Below, piece by piece: positions 46,170 through 58,012 of a stretch of DNA of 64,000 nucleotides. The notes under the pieces are model-generated. The model was not told the origin of the DNA. It worked only from the letters and a program-made list of their open reading frames with translations, and did not search any database. The stretch spans positions 25,910,818-25,974,817 of the forward strand of contig CM070613.1 of assembly GCA_036346395.1 (NCBI GenBank), written 5' to 3'. The position numbers and the translations under genes were made by a program. The stretch comes from Hsuehochloa calcarea. Lineage: Eukaryota > Streptophyta > Magnoliopsida > Poales > Poaceae. Every line of letters starts with the position of its first letter. Position 1 is the stretch's first letter.

Positions 46170-48683
46170 TGTGACGTCCTAAAATTTGAATGTGTATAAA
46201 TTCGTGAAAATAGGATATTGTAAAAACTTTTAAGGTGTTATGATGATATTCGAATTTCCCTAGATTTTATTTGAACTATTCTAGAGTTTTGAATATCAAG
46301 AAATCAATTAACAAAATACCAATTTAGGTTAAGGTCATGAAACTTGAAAGCAAATTAGAGTGGCATCTGAATTGAAACCACCAAACTGAAATTTGAATTT
46401 AGGAAATAGAAAGGAAAATAAGAACCTAAAAAATTCGGCTGGGCTAAAATCAAGCCGCCCAACTCATCTCCTCTTTTCTTTTTCCTGGGCTGTGCCACCT
46501 CCTCTTCCGTCCTTCTCGTCCCAGCGCTGCCCGACCCGCCTAGCTTCCTTCCTCCTCCTGGCCTTTCGACAGTCCTATGCCACGTGCCAACCATGCCGCG
46601 CGACGTCGCCTGTAGCCATGCCGATGCTTATGCTGCACGTCACTGTCGTCCTCACGATAGTGTCGTCGACACGACGCCACCCACGCCCCAACCAAGCCAG
46701 TGTGCGACCCGCTCTCCCCCCCTGTCACTTTGCCAGTTCGCGACCACGCTGAGCCCTGGCGTGGCGTCGTCGAGCACAACCATCACCCACAGGCATCTCC
46801 CTGCTAACTCGTCGCGAGTTGCGTGCTGAGTTTGCCTCTCCGCCCGCACCATTTCCCCCTTCTTCTCCCTCGTGCTCCATAAGCTAGAAGTCGAGCTAGG
46901 GGAGCTCGAGCTCTGTTTTCGACCACCGCCGTCATTGTCGAGCAGCTTCTGTCGCTCGGGTAAGCCCTCGTCGCTCCATCCTTGCTATTAGGCCTCACCT
47001 TTACCCCTTTTACCTTGTGCTTACCCCAGTTTACCTTCTCCCCCCCCACAGAATCAGCATTGGCCGCCCCATCTTCTTCCCCTCCGATGACCAAGCCGAC
47101 CGCGCCGCCTCGACTCACCAAGTTGGCCGACCCCTTGGGCGAGCTTTGACAGCCGCCACTAGATACTTCATGTATGCCTCGCTCTTGTGCACTCCATACT
47201 CACCTTCTTCACTCACTCACTCAGAATCTCCCAGAGCATCGCCGTCTTCGTCCTTTGCACCGGTGACCTCGAAGCCGCACCGCCTACCTTCTTCACCACT
47301 CAGATCCGCCATCTCGGCTGCAAACCGTGAGTGGCTGCGTTAGCGTCACCTTATGTTCTAGGGTTAGGCAAAGCTCATGGGCTAGTCAATTTGAGTTGCG
47401 GAGCCCTATCTAGTCACCGCACCGTGGTACCTTTTTCCCCGGCGCCGATTGTCGTGGATAGCCAAGCACAGGGCTCCCTGTACCGTGCCGGTGGCACCGT
47501 TAGAAACCCCTCGGGGTGCAGATGTTTGTGTGCGCCGCCTTGTTGGATTAGCCGCTGACGCACCTTATTCTCTCCCTTGCCACCGCCACCCTTAGGATCG
47601 CCAAAGATGCAGGAACCCATTTCGGGGCCCCCGATCATCCCCGAGGCCTAGCTCGATGGCGTCGAGCTCGGCCAGAGCGCTTCCATGGTGCCCTCCCCTA
47701 TTTTGATGCGGATGGGGAAGAAACATGGTAGCCAAGTCATTAGGGGTTAATGGTGTAATTAGGAAATAAGTTATTTGTTAGATAATGTTACTATGACATG
47801 CGAGCCCAATGTAAGTAGAGAATCTAATTGTAGCATAATTTAAGTTCTGAGCCTATGACATACAAGCCCCACGAGAACTTGCTTGGTTAGTCTCTGTTTT
47901 ACATTAACCATTGGTGGGCTTGATAAAATTATCAGGTGGATAGAACCCTGAATTTTTGTCTTGGGTGGATAGAGCCTAATGTTTATTCATGGGTGGATAG
48001 AACCCAGTGGTTATTAATGGGTAGATAGAACCCTAAAAGTGATTAAGCATATGGTGGTTGGAACCAATCTCTACTCGTAGGTGGATATAACCTTGGGGAA
48101 CCATTATTTGCTAGCAGGTGGATGGAACCTTCACTAGTATTATACAACACTACTCAATTTCGTATAACTGGTTTAGTCAAAATGTTAGGCCACATGCTTT
48201 TTATTTAGCCTATTTGAAATATAGCTTTTGGCAAACAAAAGAACCCAAAACCTTCCTTTGATCAGCCTTGCATCTATTAAAATTGCATTTTGTGCGGTGG
48301 CTTGTTGAGTAGATTTGTACTTATTGTTGCTCAATTACTATCATGAAGTGAGTGGAAAAGAAGAAGGTGCTGCAGAATTCAAAGAAGATAAGAACTAGGT
48401 TGTGAGCCCCAGTCAATTGCCCATGGGCATATCCTAAGGGTCCCACTTGGGTGTTGTTTTATGCTTCAATTGCAGATATTTAAGGTATTTGGCCTAATCG
48501 ACCCGAGTGTAAGTCAAGCGACTGTACGGTCTACTTATGTGCTATTTAATATTATGTAATAGCTTTGCATTTGCGAGATATATGTCTGATATTCAATGAT
48601 GTAGCTGTGTGCCTTATCCATTGATCCAGAGATTAGTGATGGTATACACATAGGGTTCTGGATGGTAAATCCGTGTCCCGACA
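46170..48683 (+). mobile_element. Gypsy-type solo LTR inside the hAT element
   Basis: It begins TGTGACGTCCTAAAATTTG and ends GTGTCCCGACA. The flanking pentamers are GCACG (46165-46169) and GTACG (48684-48688), one transition apart. Removing it rejoins the hAT subterminal GTTAGGCACG-type sequence. The GC-rich middle (46440-47660) holds several incidental frames. The 3' third is related to 63170-63900, sharing CCTTTGATCAGCCTTG and ATGTAATAG blocks. Confidence 0.65.
47937..48135 (+). repeat. Imperfect repeats of GGTGGATAGAACC
   Basis: About six to seven copies of GGTGGATAGAACC or close variants, spaced roughly 27-40 bp, lie in the 3' third of the LTR. A single GGGTGGATGGAGCC occurs in the related fragment at about 63280. 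Confidence 0.75.
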
Positions 48684-49174
48684 GTACGGGACGACACGAC
48701 TCGTTAGGCACGATTAGGCTCGTTAAGCAACGGTCGGCCCGTTAGTTAGGCATGGTAAGCATGGTAACGGTCAAATTTTTAAATTTCCTAGCCGTTAGGG
48801 AGCTTAAAAACACATTTTTTTTTAAAAAAAAAGAAGACTCAAAATATTTTCTATAAATAATTAGCATACCCCCCTCATTTAGAATATTTTCTATAAATAA
48901 TTAGCATACCCCCCTCATTTAGCCATCATCCAACATTTACTCTCTTCTTTGAATTCTATCGTAAAAATTTAGTTCCCTTTTGTGATAATTTAAAATTTGA
49001 AATATTTTTTTTTGCCAAGTATCCAAATTTCAAAATCTATCAGCAGTTAGGAAAAGAGGTAATAATACTGATTTTTGTACATTTTTATTGTTTTTATTAA
49101 TATACTAAGGTGAAATAAATAAGTGTAATTTTTATTTTTAGTTTTCTTGTTGGAAAATCACGATAATTTTCCTA

Positions 49175-50260
49175 TTGCTGATTTTGGAATTTCATCGGAT
49201 GATCTTGCATCATTCGAGAATGTTGTGCCTTCAACTCAAACAGAAGAGTATGCAATACCATTACCAGTCTATGAGTGCCTCTGCATTTGCAAGCACCAGA
49301 GCAAAGAGATCCAGGTCTAGTACATCAGGAGCCTGTACAGATTTTGATAAGAAATATAAGCCATATGAAAATAGAGTTCATGTAAGGTATGTTGTTTGTA
49401 AAATTTGCCATCATGAATTGTCTATAAAGTCTTCATGTGGAACGGTACACCTGATTAGACATGTTGCAAGATGTAAAGCAAAAGAAGTATTAACTATGAC
49501 CATAAGGCAGACACAACTGTAGTACAACCCCGACGTAGCTGGGATAAGTTCTGATGTAGCTCGCCAATCTCTTTGTCATTTAATTGCTTCACATGATCTA
49601 CCTTTAAACTTTACTGAGTCTAAAGCGTTCAAAAATTACATTAGGACTACGCATAATCCTAGATCTTCTAATGTTTCTAGACAGACAGCAACTAGATATC
49701 TAGTTAAATACTATAATGATTGTTGTGCTAAATTAAAAAAAACTCTTTAATACCTACACATTTTCGGTGGCTTTGACATCAGATATATGGAGTGGTCGGG
49801 CTAGGGAGAATTATCTTAGTGTAGTTGTTAATTATGTTAATGATGACTAGGAAGTGTAATAAAGAATTATATGGTTTAAACTAATTGATGTAGCACACAC
49901 GGTGAGAATGGTGAGAATATTGCAGACTGTATTATCAAAGTTTTGGAATATTTTGGTCTTACAAATACTGTGGATTATCAGGAAGAGCACTTCGATATTT
50001 TGCAATGGTGGTATGACCGTAAGATAACATATCAAGTGCTACCCATGTTAGCACGAGATGTGTTAATTGTTCCTGTCTCGATGGTTTTTTCTGAGTCTGC
50101 TTTCATTCTTTTTGGAAGAATATTAGAGGAGAGAAGAACAAGTCTCATGAGTGAGATGATAGAGATACTTCTAACTGTGAAAGACTGGGAACAAGCTGAT
50201 GTACGAGATCAACACTCGGTAGAAAATCCAGAGTTGGCGAACGCGCTCAACTTTACCTAG
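49175..50260 (+). pseudogene. hAT (Ac-type) transposase pseudogene
   Basis: An N-terminal BED-type zinc finger is visible (CKICHHELS then GTVHLIRHVARC, about 49395-49485). Next comes a decayed segment DLPLNFTESKAF at about 49599 and LTSDIWSGRARENYLSVVV near 49777-49830. GENIADCIIKVLEYFGLTN then joins straight to the C-terminal dimerisation region: FDILQWW, MLARDVLIVPVS, SESAF, GRILEERRTSL and LLTVKDWEQAD (about 50000-50190). The central catalytic part with most of the DDE active site is deleted and several stops and frameshifts are present. The protein would have been the nuclear transposase of the surrounding element. Confidence 0.85.
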
Positions 50261-50469
50261 ATAATGATACTTAGAATATTGATGTATGCAGAGCTATATG
50301 TTGTACTCTTTTTCTTTGCTAAGATTTTCTCGTATTGAGTTTTTTACTTCGCAAAGTTTTTAATGAGACAACCATCTAAACATTAATAAACCCCATTATT
50401 ACATTTCAATATATTTGTCCCTTTTATGGGTATAGAATTCATTTGTTTCAAATTTTAATTAGTAATTTT

Positions 50470-50470
50470 G

Positions 50471-50536
<66 letters not shown>
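50470..50536. repeat. (TA)n microsatellite, about 33 units
   Basis: An uninterrupted TA run. A shorter TA run (50908-50932) lies on the other side of the MITE, so the MITE splits one microsatellite. Confidence 0.97.
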
Positions 50537-50538
<2 letters not shown>

Positions 50539-50904
50539 GCCTTTTTGCTACTCTCGGGTGTAGTTACTCCCTATTCCGTATCTCACAACGTAGGGAGTAT
50601 CTTGTGCAACCGAGAGTATGTCTATATAGTATACGAGTATATAAGACCACTTATGTGGTATTTATACATTTTTAGGGGTGGTATGTATAGTTTTTTTATA
50701 GACATACTCCTTTTTATATGTGAATATAAAGGTATTTATAAAATATGCTAAAAATTATGAACTCTCTTCTAATTTTTTCATGTGGTTCACAATGAAGTAT
50801 CTTATAATTAGTATATGAGTATACCCAAAGTGATAAAGGAGTATACCAAGTTCTTTTAGGTGGTATATCAAAAGTGGGACTAACTACACTCGGGAGTAGA
50901 AAGC

Positions 50905-50907
<3 letters not shown>
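50537..50907. mobile_element. Micron-like MITE in a TA microsatellite
   Basis: The 371-bp element has inverted ends: CTACTCTCGGGTGTAGTTAC on the left and, reversed from the right, CTACTCCCGAGTGTAGTTAG. Both sides are pure TA repeat. The rice MITE family Micron is known to sit in TA microsatellites and to be of about this size; assignment here rests on that context and length, not on a sequence match. Confidence 0.6.
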
Positions 50908-50935
<28 letters not shown>

Positions 50936-51164
50936 TTGCAATTTTTCAAATTTAACGGACTGAGATGGACTAAACGGGGCAACCCTAGTCCGTCATACTA
51001 ATCGTGTTCGGGCTGGCACGACGGTCCGTTTAACTTGCCGGGCTAGTCGGGCCGTGCCTGAACGGTCCATGCCTATCTCGTGCTATGACACCCGTTTGTA
51101 CAGGTCTGAGTAGTACCAATTGCAGTAAAGATGCTAGAAAGAAACAACCATATCAATCGTTTTA

Positions 51165-51664
51165 GGGTGTGTTTGGTTCCCTGCATACCCCAAGCCTGGC
51201 CTGTACGAGTCATCCAGGCTGAAGCGAGCAAGGCTGTGTGGATGCAGTATGTGTTGTTTAGTTGGCTATTTCTGTTGGGCCAGGCTGTGCTGAGATGTTG
51301 TTTGGTTGAGTGCATATGGACATTGACCGCAAGTATAGATGCAAGAGATGGTGGAAAGAAAATGTTAGCATGGCTTTAATTTTGTCTTAATATATTCTAA
51401 GAACCCACATTTTATCATAACCCACTTTAATCCACTCTAGCACTAACTAATATGCACTGATCACCTCTTAATAACGTCATTAGCAAAGTCTGCATCTAGA
51501 GAAAGTGAGAAATTGGGCGTTCCTGCCCAGCTTGGCTCGAAGGCACCTTTTGCATCTGCCTAGCCAGGTTGCTTTACGCGTGCAGCCATCCAAACAAGCG
51601 AAATCAAAAATATTCTGCACTTGAGGAGCCTGGCCCAAGCTTATGCACCCTACCAAACACACCC
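51165..51664. mobile_element. Tourist-like MITE (PIF/Harbinger type), 500 bp
   Basis: The terminal inverted repeat is GGGTGTGTTTGGT followed by a diverged extension (CCTGCATA, AGCCTGGCC), and a TTA trinucleotide flanks both ends (51162-51164 and 51665-51667). A TTA/TAA target and a G-rich terminus fit Tourist-like elements. No coding content. Confidence 0.8.
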
Positions 51665-51796
51665 TTAATAGCTGGTGCATCTCGTAATGTTTCTGTCATG
51701 CTTTTCAGAAAGGAAAAGTTCATGTCCTTGGAAAGCAATCCATCTTGTAGCTGAACTAAGAACTAATGCAAATTGTAAAGACGCAACAGTAGCCAG

Positions 51797-52877
51797 TAGG
51801 GTTGGAAAAATAGCTTCAGGCTCGCAAGCCTGCTCGAGCTCGTTGTGAGCCTAGCCGGCTCGACTCGAGCTTGTGAATTTTTGAGCCGAGCCGAGCCCCC
51901 TATCCAACTCGCAAAGAAAACGAGTTGAGCCCGAGCCGGCTTGCGAGCGGCTCACGAACCTCATTTGGTTCTGCCCACGAAGGCCCAGCGGCAACCCCCA
52001 AATCCCCTATTCCCCCAAGTGCTAAGTCCCCCGATCCCCCTTTCTCTCCGATCCCCAATTCCCCCTGACCCCCTTTCTCTCCCAAGTCCCTGCTGACCCT
52101 TCTAGGCGCCACCGCACCCTTTCCCTACTCCTCACCAACACTGGCTTCAAGCACTCCATCTTGATCTTCTTGCGACCGCCTATGTCGGTGCACATCACGT
52201 CACTCCTCAACGCCATGGCCCATGATCACCTTCCTCACCCGTCCAGCCACTGTGTTGAAGGGCTGCGGGATGCGACCCTCTCCAGGTCTAGACGCCCCCA
52301 CACGCCGTCCGTCCTGGTGAGATCGCGCCGCATGGGGAAGGAGGCCGGCAAGGATCAGCAGCCACCGAAGGGACAGGCAGCGGCGGAGGAGGCGGCGATT
52401 GTGTCTGTGTTTATTTTCTCTTCATCTGGGAATGAGATGAAGAGGATATGGATTTTTTAATTACCAATTCCTGCTGCGGAGGACATGAAGAGGACATGTT
52501 TTCTCTTCAATATGCATTTGTTAATTTGCTGCGCCGCATGGTGAATATGCTTAGACTCTGTAGTCTACAGCTTTGGATCTAGTTTGTGATTGTGTTTACT
52601 TTGTGTGAATCGTGCCAAGTTGCTGGTCTGATTTGTGATTGTGTTTACTTTGTCCACCGCATTGTTGATCTGGAATTTCTGGATGATATTGCTATGTCTG
52701 CAAGTTGTTGGCCCGTGGGTTGCTAGGCTCGCGAGCCAACTCCAGCTCGATCCCGAGCCGAGCCAAACCTCCCTTCTTGCTCGTTCGTAGAACAAGACGA
52801 GACAAGCCGAGCTGAGTTTACTGTTTACCTAAGCCAAAACAATCCTGGTTCGAGCCGGCTCGCTCATTTCACCCCTA
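51797..52877. mobile_element. Non-autonomous hAT transposon, 1.08 kb
   Basis: Ends are TAGGGTTGGAAAAA and, reversed, TAGGGGTGAAATGAGC. A perfect 8-bp target duplication GTAGCCAG lies at 51789-51796 and 52878-52885. Subterminal regions are rich in GAGCCGAGCC and GCTCGAGC motifs. Coding capacity for a transposase is absent. The GC-rich middle (about 51970-52400) may be captured host sequence. Confidence 0.88.
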
Positions 52878-52958
52878 GTAGCCAGTGTTCTAGTGAGCAG
52901 TGGCTGTGGCCGATGGGCATGGCAAATGCATGAGAAGATGTACTCTATAATGATAACT

Positions 52959-55192
52959 CATGATCGCAGCTTAATGAAGTGTACTGATGAAACAGAAGCA
53001 CTTTTCTTGCTAGAAGAAGTTTGAGCAAAACTCGCAGATTTAAAAACAACCTTAGATGGCTTAGGGGATTCTACCTCAAACAGACCACTTTTAACAACTC
53101 TTGCAATCTTAGGTGGATGATTCTTGGAATGCTCTAATGAATTAAAACCTAGGCCACTATTCTTCTTACTCACTTTAGATTAGTCAAGAATCATGTTGAG
53201 TTTCTTTTTCCCACCAGTAAACCTCTCAAGAGTCACTTTGAGGTAATCATTTTCTTTGGCTAAATCCTCACATTTAGTGCACCTTTTTGAATTGATTGCC
53301 TCATCATGCTTACTCTTAAGAAGGACACTTCCACTTTCAAAGTCTCACAAGACACACAATAGAAATCCTTAATCCTATTCAACTGCTCCTTAAATTTAAC
53401 TCTAAAAGCCTCTTGTATCTTACCAACAATTGTTTCAACTTCAGCATTCAAGACAGAAGAGGTAGAGTCAATAACTTTCTTAGAAACAGTAAAAGACATG
53501 GATTTTTCAATTTTAGCTTTTTCTTCTAGAGTCTTGTTTAGAGCTTCAATTTCAATTGTGAGCTTAGGACAATTTTCACATGAAGCAGATCTAGAGTACA
53601 TAACCATTTCTGTCATCTCTTGCATTTTAATCCTGTTATTCTTACAATGAGAGCAAGTGTGACTAGCATCAAATTTTTGCACTTCTTTCAAGGCGCAATC
53701 CAATTTTAATTCAAGCAAAGCACAGTTTGAGTAAGATAAAGGAATAGCATCTAAAGCAGTCACATTAAGAGAAATGGCATCCATACAAACAGAACTAGAC
53801 TTGAGAGATTCTAGTTCATCAAGAGCATCTTTTAATTGATTCACTACAGAGAAATGAGCAGATTTTAAGCTTGTCAATTCTTTAAGCAAGCTAGAGCAGG
53901 AATCACAAATATCATCAGGATTAATGGATTTGAGCCTAACAACTTCTAGGTTCAAATTATCAATCATAGTGTCATGTTTCTTAATCATTTTAGCTTGCTT
54001 ATGCAGTTTTTGTTCAGCCAGAACCAAAGCCCGTTTCATATCAGCAAGCGAAGGGCATACCTCACCGGGATCGCTGAAAGGATCCTCGTCATTGGAGGAG
54101 TCAGTGTTGTGGCTGTTCTTGGCCATGAAACACATGCCATTGAAGTCATGGGCCTTCTTCTTACCATGAGAGTCACTCTTGTCGTCCTCCGTCTCCGAGT
54201 CCACATCGCTCATGTTCACATTCTCAAGAGCGGCAAGGACCCGGCTGACAAACTTGCGATAGTCCGTCTTCTTGGGTTTCGTATCCCTCGCTTGAGGATG
54301 CATTCGTGACCCCTTCTCCTCCTTGCCCTTCAGCTTAGAGCACCTGGAGCGAATGTTGTTTGACTCACCACATTCAAAGCATGTGATAGGTCCACCTCTG
54401 CTTCTGTTCCTCACCTTGTTGTAAGCTCTCGTGAATTTGGTGGATAGGAGGGCTAAATCATCTTCAGATAGTTTCTCAAGTTGCTCATCGCTCAAAGAAT
54501 GCAAAGCTGATAAAGAAAAACACGATGAGCTAACATCCAAAGAATCAGAAGAGCTACCCTTAGATTGGTCGACCACTAAAGCCATCGACTCTATCTTCGG
54601 GAGACGCGAGATAAAATCAATCTCATGCGTCTTCAACCTCGAGTATAGCTTATCCATGGTAAGCTCACTCATGACAGTGTTGTCATTTATAGATGTGATT
54701 TTCACCCCCCCAGACTTTCACATCAAGAGCACCCAAAAGCTGGCGTGCATTTTCCGACTTAGAAAAAACAAGGTCAAGAGATCATGAAGAATCTTATAAA
54801 ATCTTCCCCATAGCTCATCTAAAGACTCACCAAGTCTTTGCTCGATCTTGGAGTATATTTTCTTGAGTTGGTTCTGTCTCACTTCCTTGATCGCGGTGAA
54901 GCCCTCGTGATAATCACAGAGAGTCCTCCAGATCTCATGAGCAGACCACAAATGTGCGACACGCTCAAATTCCGATCGACTAAGGTCTTGGATGAAAATT
55001 TTCGAGCCTTGCTGTTGGCCTCCACATCTGGAGTGATCACATCGTCATCGGTTGGCACGACATAAGGATTTTTTACCTTAAGCCAAATTGCGTGCCCTTG
55101 AGCCCGATGTAGGCCTGCATTCGGGCCTTCCAATAAGCAAAATCAACTCCATCAAAAATATATAGTTTGGTTGAATACTTGTTAGTCGCCAT
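52959..55192 (-). pseudogene. Copia gag pseudogene
   Basis: The start codon at 55190-55192 (MATNKYST) lies about 45 bp after a primer-binding site. The product is a Gag: an N-terminal region with HEIWRTLCDYHEG and SLDELWGRFYKILHDL, then a long 481-codon open stretch (54705-53260) with TSINDNTVMSELTMDKLYSR. The zinc knuckle CFECGESNNIRSRC (residues 109-122 of that stretch) has Asn where the metal-binding His belongs, so it would be defective. Coiled-coil-like Lys/Glu-rich sequence follows. Frames break at least twice before 54705 and again near 53260. No protease, integrase or reverse transcriptase follows; the element is cut off near 52900. Confidence 0.82.
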
Positions 55193-55235
55193 GGCTCCAA
55201 AGACCGGTTAAGATCTATGAGAAGAGCTAACCGGA

Positions 55236-55246
55236 CTCTGATACCA
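55236..55246 (-). other. Primer-binding site (initiator Met-tRNA)
   Basis: The minus strand reads TGGTATCAGAG, the standard plant copia primer-binding sequence, two bases inside the end of the LTR at 55249 and just before the gag start. Confidence 0.85.
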
Positions 55247-55248
55247 CT

Positions 55249-57185
55249 TGTAGGACCGGAAAGATGACTAGAGGGGGGGTGAATATACGCTTTCTCAATT
55301 TTTGACTTTAATCAAATTCAACACGCACTTTTCTCCTTTAGCTATGAAAACTAAGAAGATCAGTAAATGCACAGAGGAAGCCTTGTGCTGAATCCGATTA
55401 CCCCCTTAAACACAAGATTCAACGATGGAGAATTGATATCACTGGTTCGGTCTGACCGTCGGCAAAATGGCGGTCTGAAAAGCTAGCGGTCTGACCGACG
55501 ACCAATTGTCGGTCAGAATGATCGGCGGTCGGACCGCCGTAGAGAAATCGGTCGGACCGATTTAGTCCAGAGCCACTGCAGACCACTCGAAATCAAAATA
55601 AAAATTGATCCAACTTTTGATTCAACCAATGAAACTTGACCAAATTTGGAGCACACCTCCCTAAGGATATCTGGGATCTATTCCTAGTGACGATCGTCCA
55701 GATCCACAACAAAGAATTGATCTTTTTAGGTTTTACCAAAGGAGTGACCAAAACCTAGAAATATGATAAACTTGATCCAAAACTTGCTTGTGGGGGATTG
55801 AGGATTTAGATGGTTCTAGGAGTATTCCCACACATCATAGCAAGATAAATAAGGTCAAGAGACCAACCAAAAATAACCGGATCAAGGAAGCACCAAAATC
55901 ATCAAAAGAGAGAAGAAAATATATGAGACTTCATCATTGAACAAACATCCATAGATCGATTGATTCAAGATGTTACTTGTCAAAGCCACTCCCTCAAGGA
56001 GGACAAGAGCTCAATCAAAGAGCACACAAACAAATCTCTCTCTAAACCCAAGCCTCTCCTCTCCTCTCCAAACCCTAGAAAACTTAGGGTTTTCTCAAAT
56101 GAATGCTTAGGGAGGTTTTTCCAACTCCCCCCTTCTATTTATAGGAAGGCCTAGGGTTTCTAGTGGGCTCCCATTAAGGCTCAATACAAATGGGACACAC
56201 ACACACAAATCTGTTGAAGCAATCGTCTGCTGTGTAGGTTGATCAGCGGCTCTCATCATGTCGGCAAGTCTCTCCCGTTCGAATCCCATCGGAACCTCCA
56301 AGACACTTGCACCGACCCTCGCGCCGCTTGATCCAGCCAGCTGCAACGAACTGCCCGTTCGATCCATCTTGTCCATTCTGCGCCATGCTTGAATCACACG
56401 ACTCCACCCAAGATCCATGATCGCTCGACCTCGCCTCCAAGCTTAGTCCCGATCCTCCTCGCCGCTTGACACGCAAGCCACCGCACAAAGAATAGACAAA
56501 GAAATCGTCTCTGGGAACAAGTTCTTCACAACTTGACCCACGTTAGCTCAACAATGCAATATGCAACAATAAAGCATTGAAACTCATACAATAGACACCA
56601 TCAAAATACAACAATGCCAAAGTGGCCGAAGTTCAAGTGGAAGCCGGTCTGAGTGCCATACCCACCGGCGGACCGATTTCACGCCGGTCCGACCGATTTC
56701 ATAACGCTGGTCCGATCGCTCCAAATGACTTAGCCAAATTTTCAACTTGAAAATCCGAAACTCTCTGGAATTTTCAAATGAATAGAACTTTTGACTGGAA
56801 GCTCAAAAAATTATTTGACCACATCCAAGAGACTCCCCTCTCATGCCTACACAACCTATTTTTGGCCTAGCTCCAAAATCCATCATCAACTGTGGCCGAT
56901 CAGACCGGCAATGCCTGCCGGTCGGACTACCACACGGCCGGTCGGACCGGTTGTAACCTGACAGCACAGGAGCGTTTCCGAAAACGCGAGATTTTGCAAA
57001 CCAACAACGCCATTGCCAATTGACTCATCATCCTAAGATCATGCACATATCCCCACGATATCCGTATCAGTGTTTTTTGGAGAAATAATATTTCACGGTA
57101 TCGACATATCTAGACAACCTAGCTTCAAAATCCGAATACCTATCTTGAAAATCCTAGATCCCCGACGGGTGCTTACTAAGTATAC
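55249..57185 (-). mobile_element. 5' LTR of the gag-only copia remnant
   Basis: On the minus strand the LTR ends CCGGTCCTACA two bases before the primer-binding site. The region includes the CTAGAGGGGGGGTGAAT block at 55270 and clusters of GGTCGGACCG and GGTCTGACCG (55445-55570 and 56645-56955). The outer end was not determined; the 57185 limit is approximate. The frames at 56107-56488 inside it are incidental. Confidence 0.6.
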
Positions 57186-58012
57186 TTAGTGTGCATAATC
57201 TTTCTAGTCCTTACGATGATTATGATCAGCAGTTGTTTCTTGTCGACGACTATGCAGTGCAGGTATTCTTGTACCGTACCCGTTATCTTGATCTAACAGA
57301 GTGGGGGAGCCGTTTTTCTGAGCGAGGATAACACGTACACCGTGCCCATCTGGTCGGTGGGCCCCACGCACGCATGTCAGCGAGCCCAACGGAGCCACGT
57401 TCCAGGCGAAAACAACCACGCCAGCTTTTTCTTCTGCTATGCTCTTCTGGCACATTTCGTCAAATCCTTCACTATCTTATTCAGTTCAAATATTCAATGT
57501 ATATATATCCCTGCTGCTACGCTCCGCTAGAGTTTTTCTTTTTATGAAATGATAACTTTTTTTATTCATTGCTCTGCAAATGAAATAACAAAAATAGAAT
57601 CTAATTACGCCTTTTCACCACAGATAACCTATCGCGAACCTAACCGTGGTGCCCTTGTAATTAGTATCTCACCCAAACCAGACATATTTCCGGCAAAGGT
57701 GAGGAAAGCCCCTCGACATGGAATGGATTGGAATCCTCTCCCTCCGTGATCATACGGCACTCACCTCACACACACCTCTGTCTCTCTCTCACACACAAAC
57801 ACAAACAAACAAACAAAGTAGAAAGAAAGAAATATTCGATACAAAAACAAAGTAGAAAGAAAGAATGAGCCATTAATTAAAAATCCATAACCCAATTTAT
57901 TCACATTCCCAAAGAAAAGAGCCACCTCACTATTGCAGAGCAGAGTCTCCTCGGCCCTCACAAGTCACAACACAACAGTGCTAGTTAGGCAGAGCAGAGC
58001 AGGGAAGAAGCC
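57186..58012. other. Upstream region of the second NHL gene
   Basis: Contains the promoter and leader of the gene at 58013. No clear TATA box was found at a normal distance; an AG-rich leader precedes the ATG. A CTCTCACACACAAACA-type stretch lies at about 57785-57815. Confidence 0.4.

Larger units (their letters stand above)
45956..51109 (+). mobile_element. Old hAT transposon hosting nested insertions
   Basis: The left end AAACATGTCCAATAGTGT and the reversed right end CAGACCTGTACAAACGGGTG align as degraded inverted repeats. Flanking octamers GCAGTGCT (45948-45955) and GTAGTACC (51110-51117) match at 5 of 8, all differences being transitions. Subterminal GC-rich GACACGGCAC / GGGCCGTGCC and TTAGGCACGATTAGG blocks occur at both ends. 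Inside lie a gypsy solo LTR (46170-48683), transposase remnants (49175-50260) and a MITE in a TA repeat (50470-50932). Without the insertions, the element is roughly 2.2 kb. Order of events: hAT first, then the others. Confidence 0.65.

Noticed and set aside
46393..47558. Several 75-119-codon frames on both strands
   Set aside because: Inside the GC-rich middle of the solo LTR at 46170-48683; no domains.
50443..50751. Frame with a long Tyr-Ile repeat
   Set aside because: Translation of the TA microsatellite and the MITE; not a protein gene.
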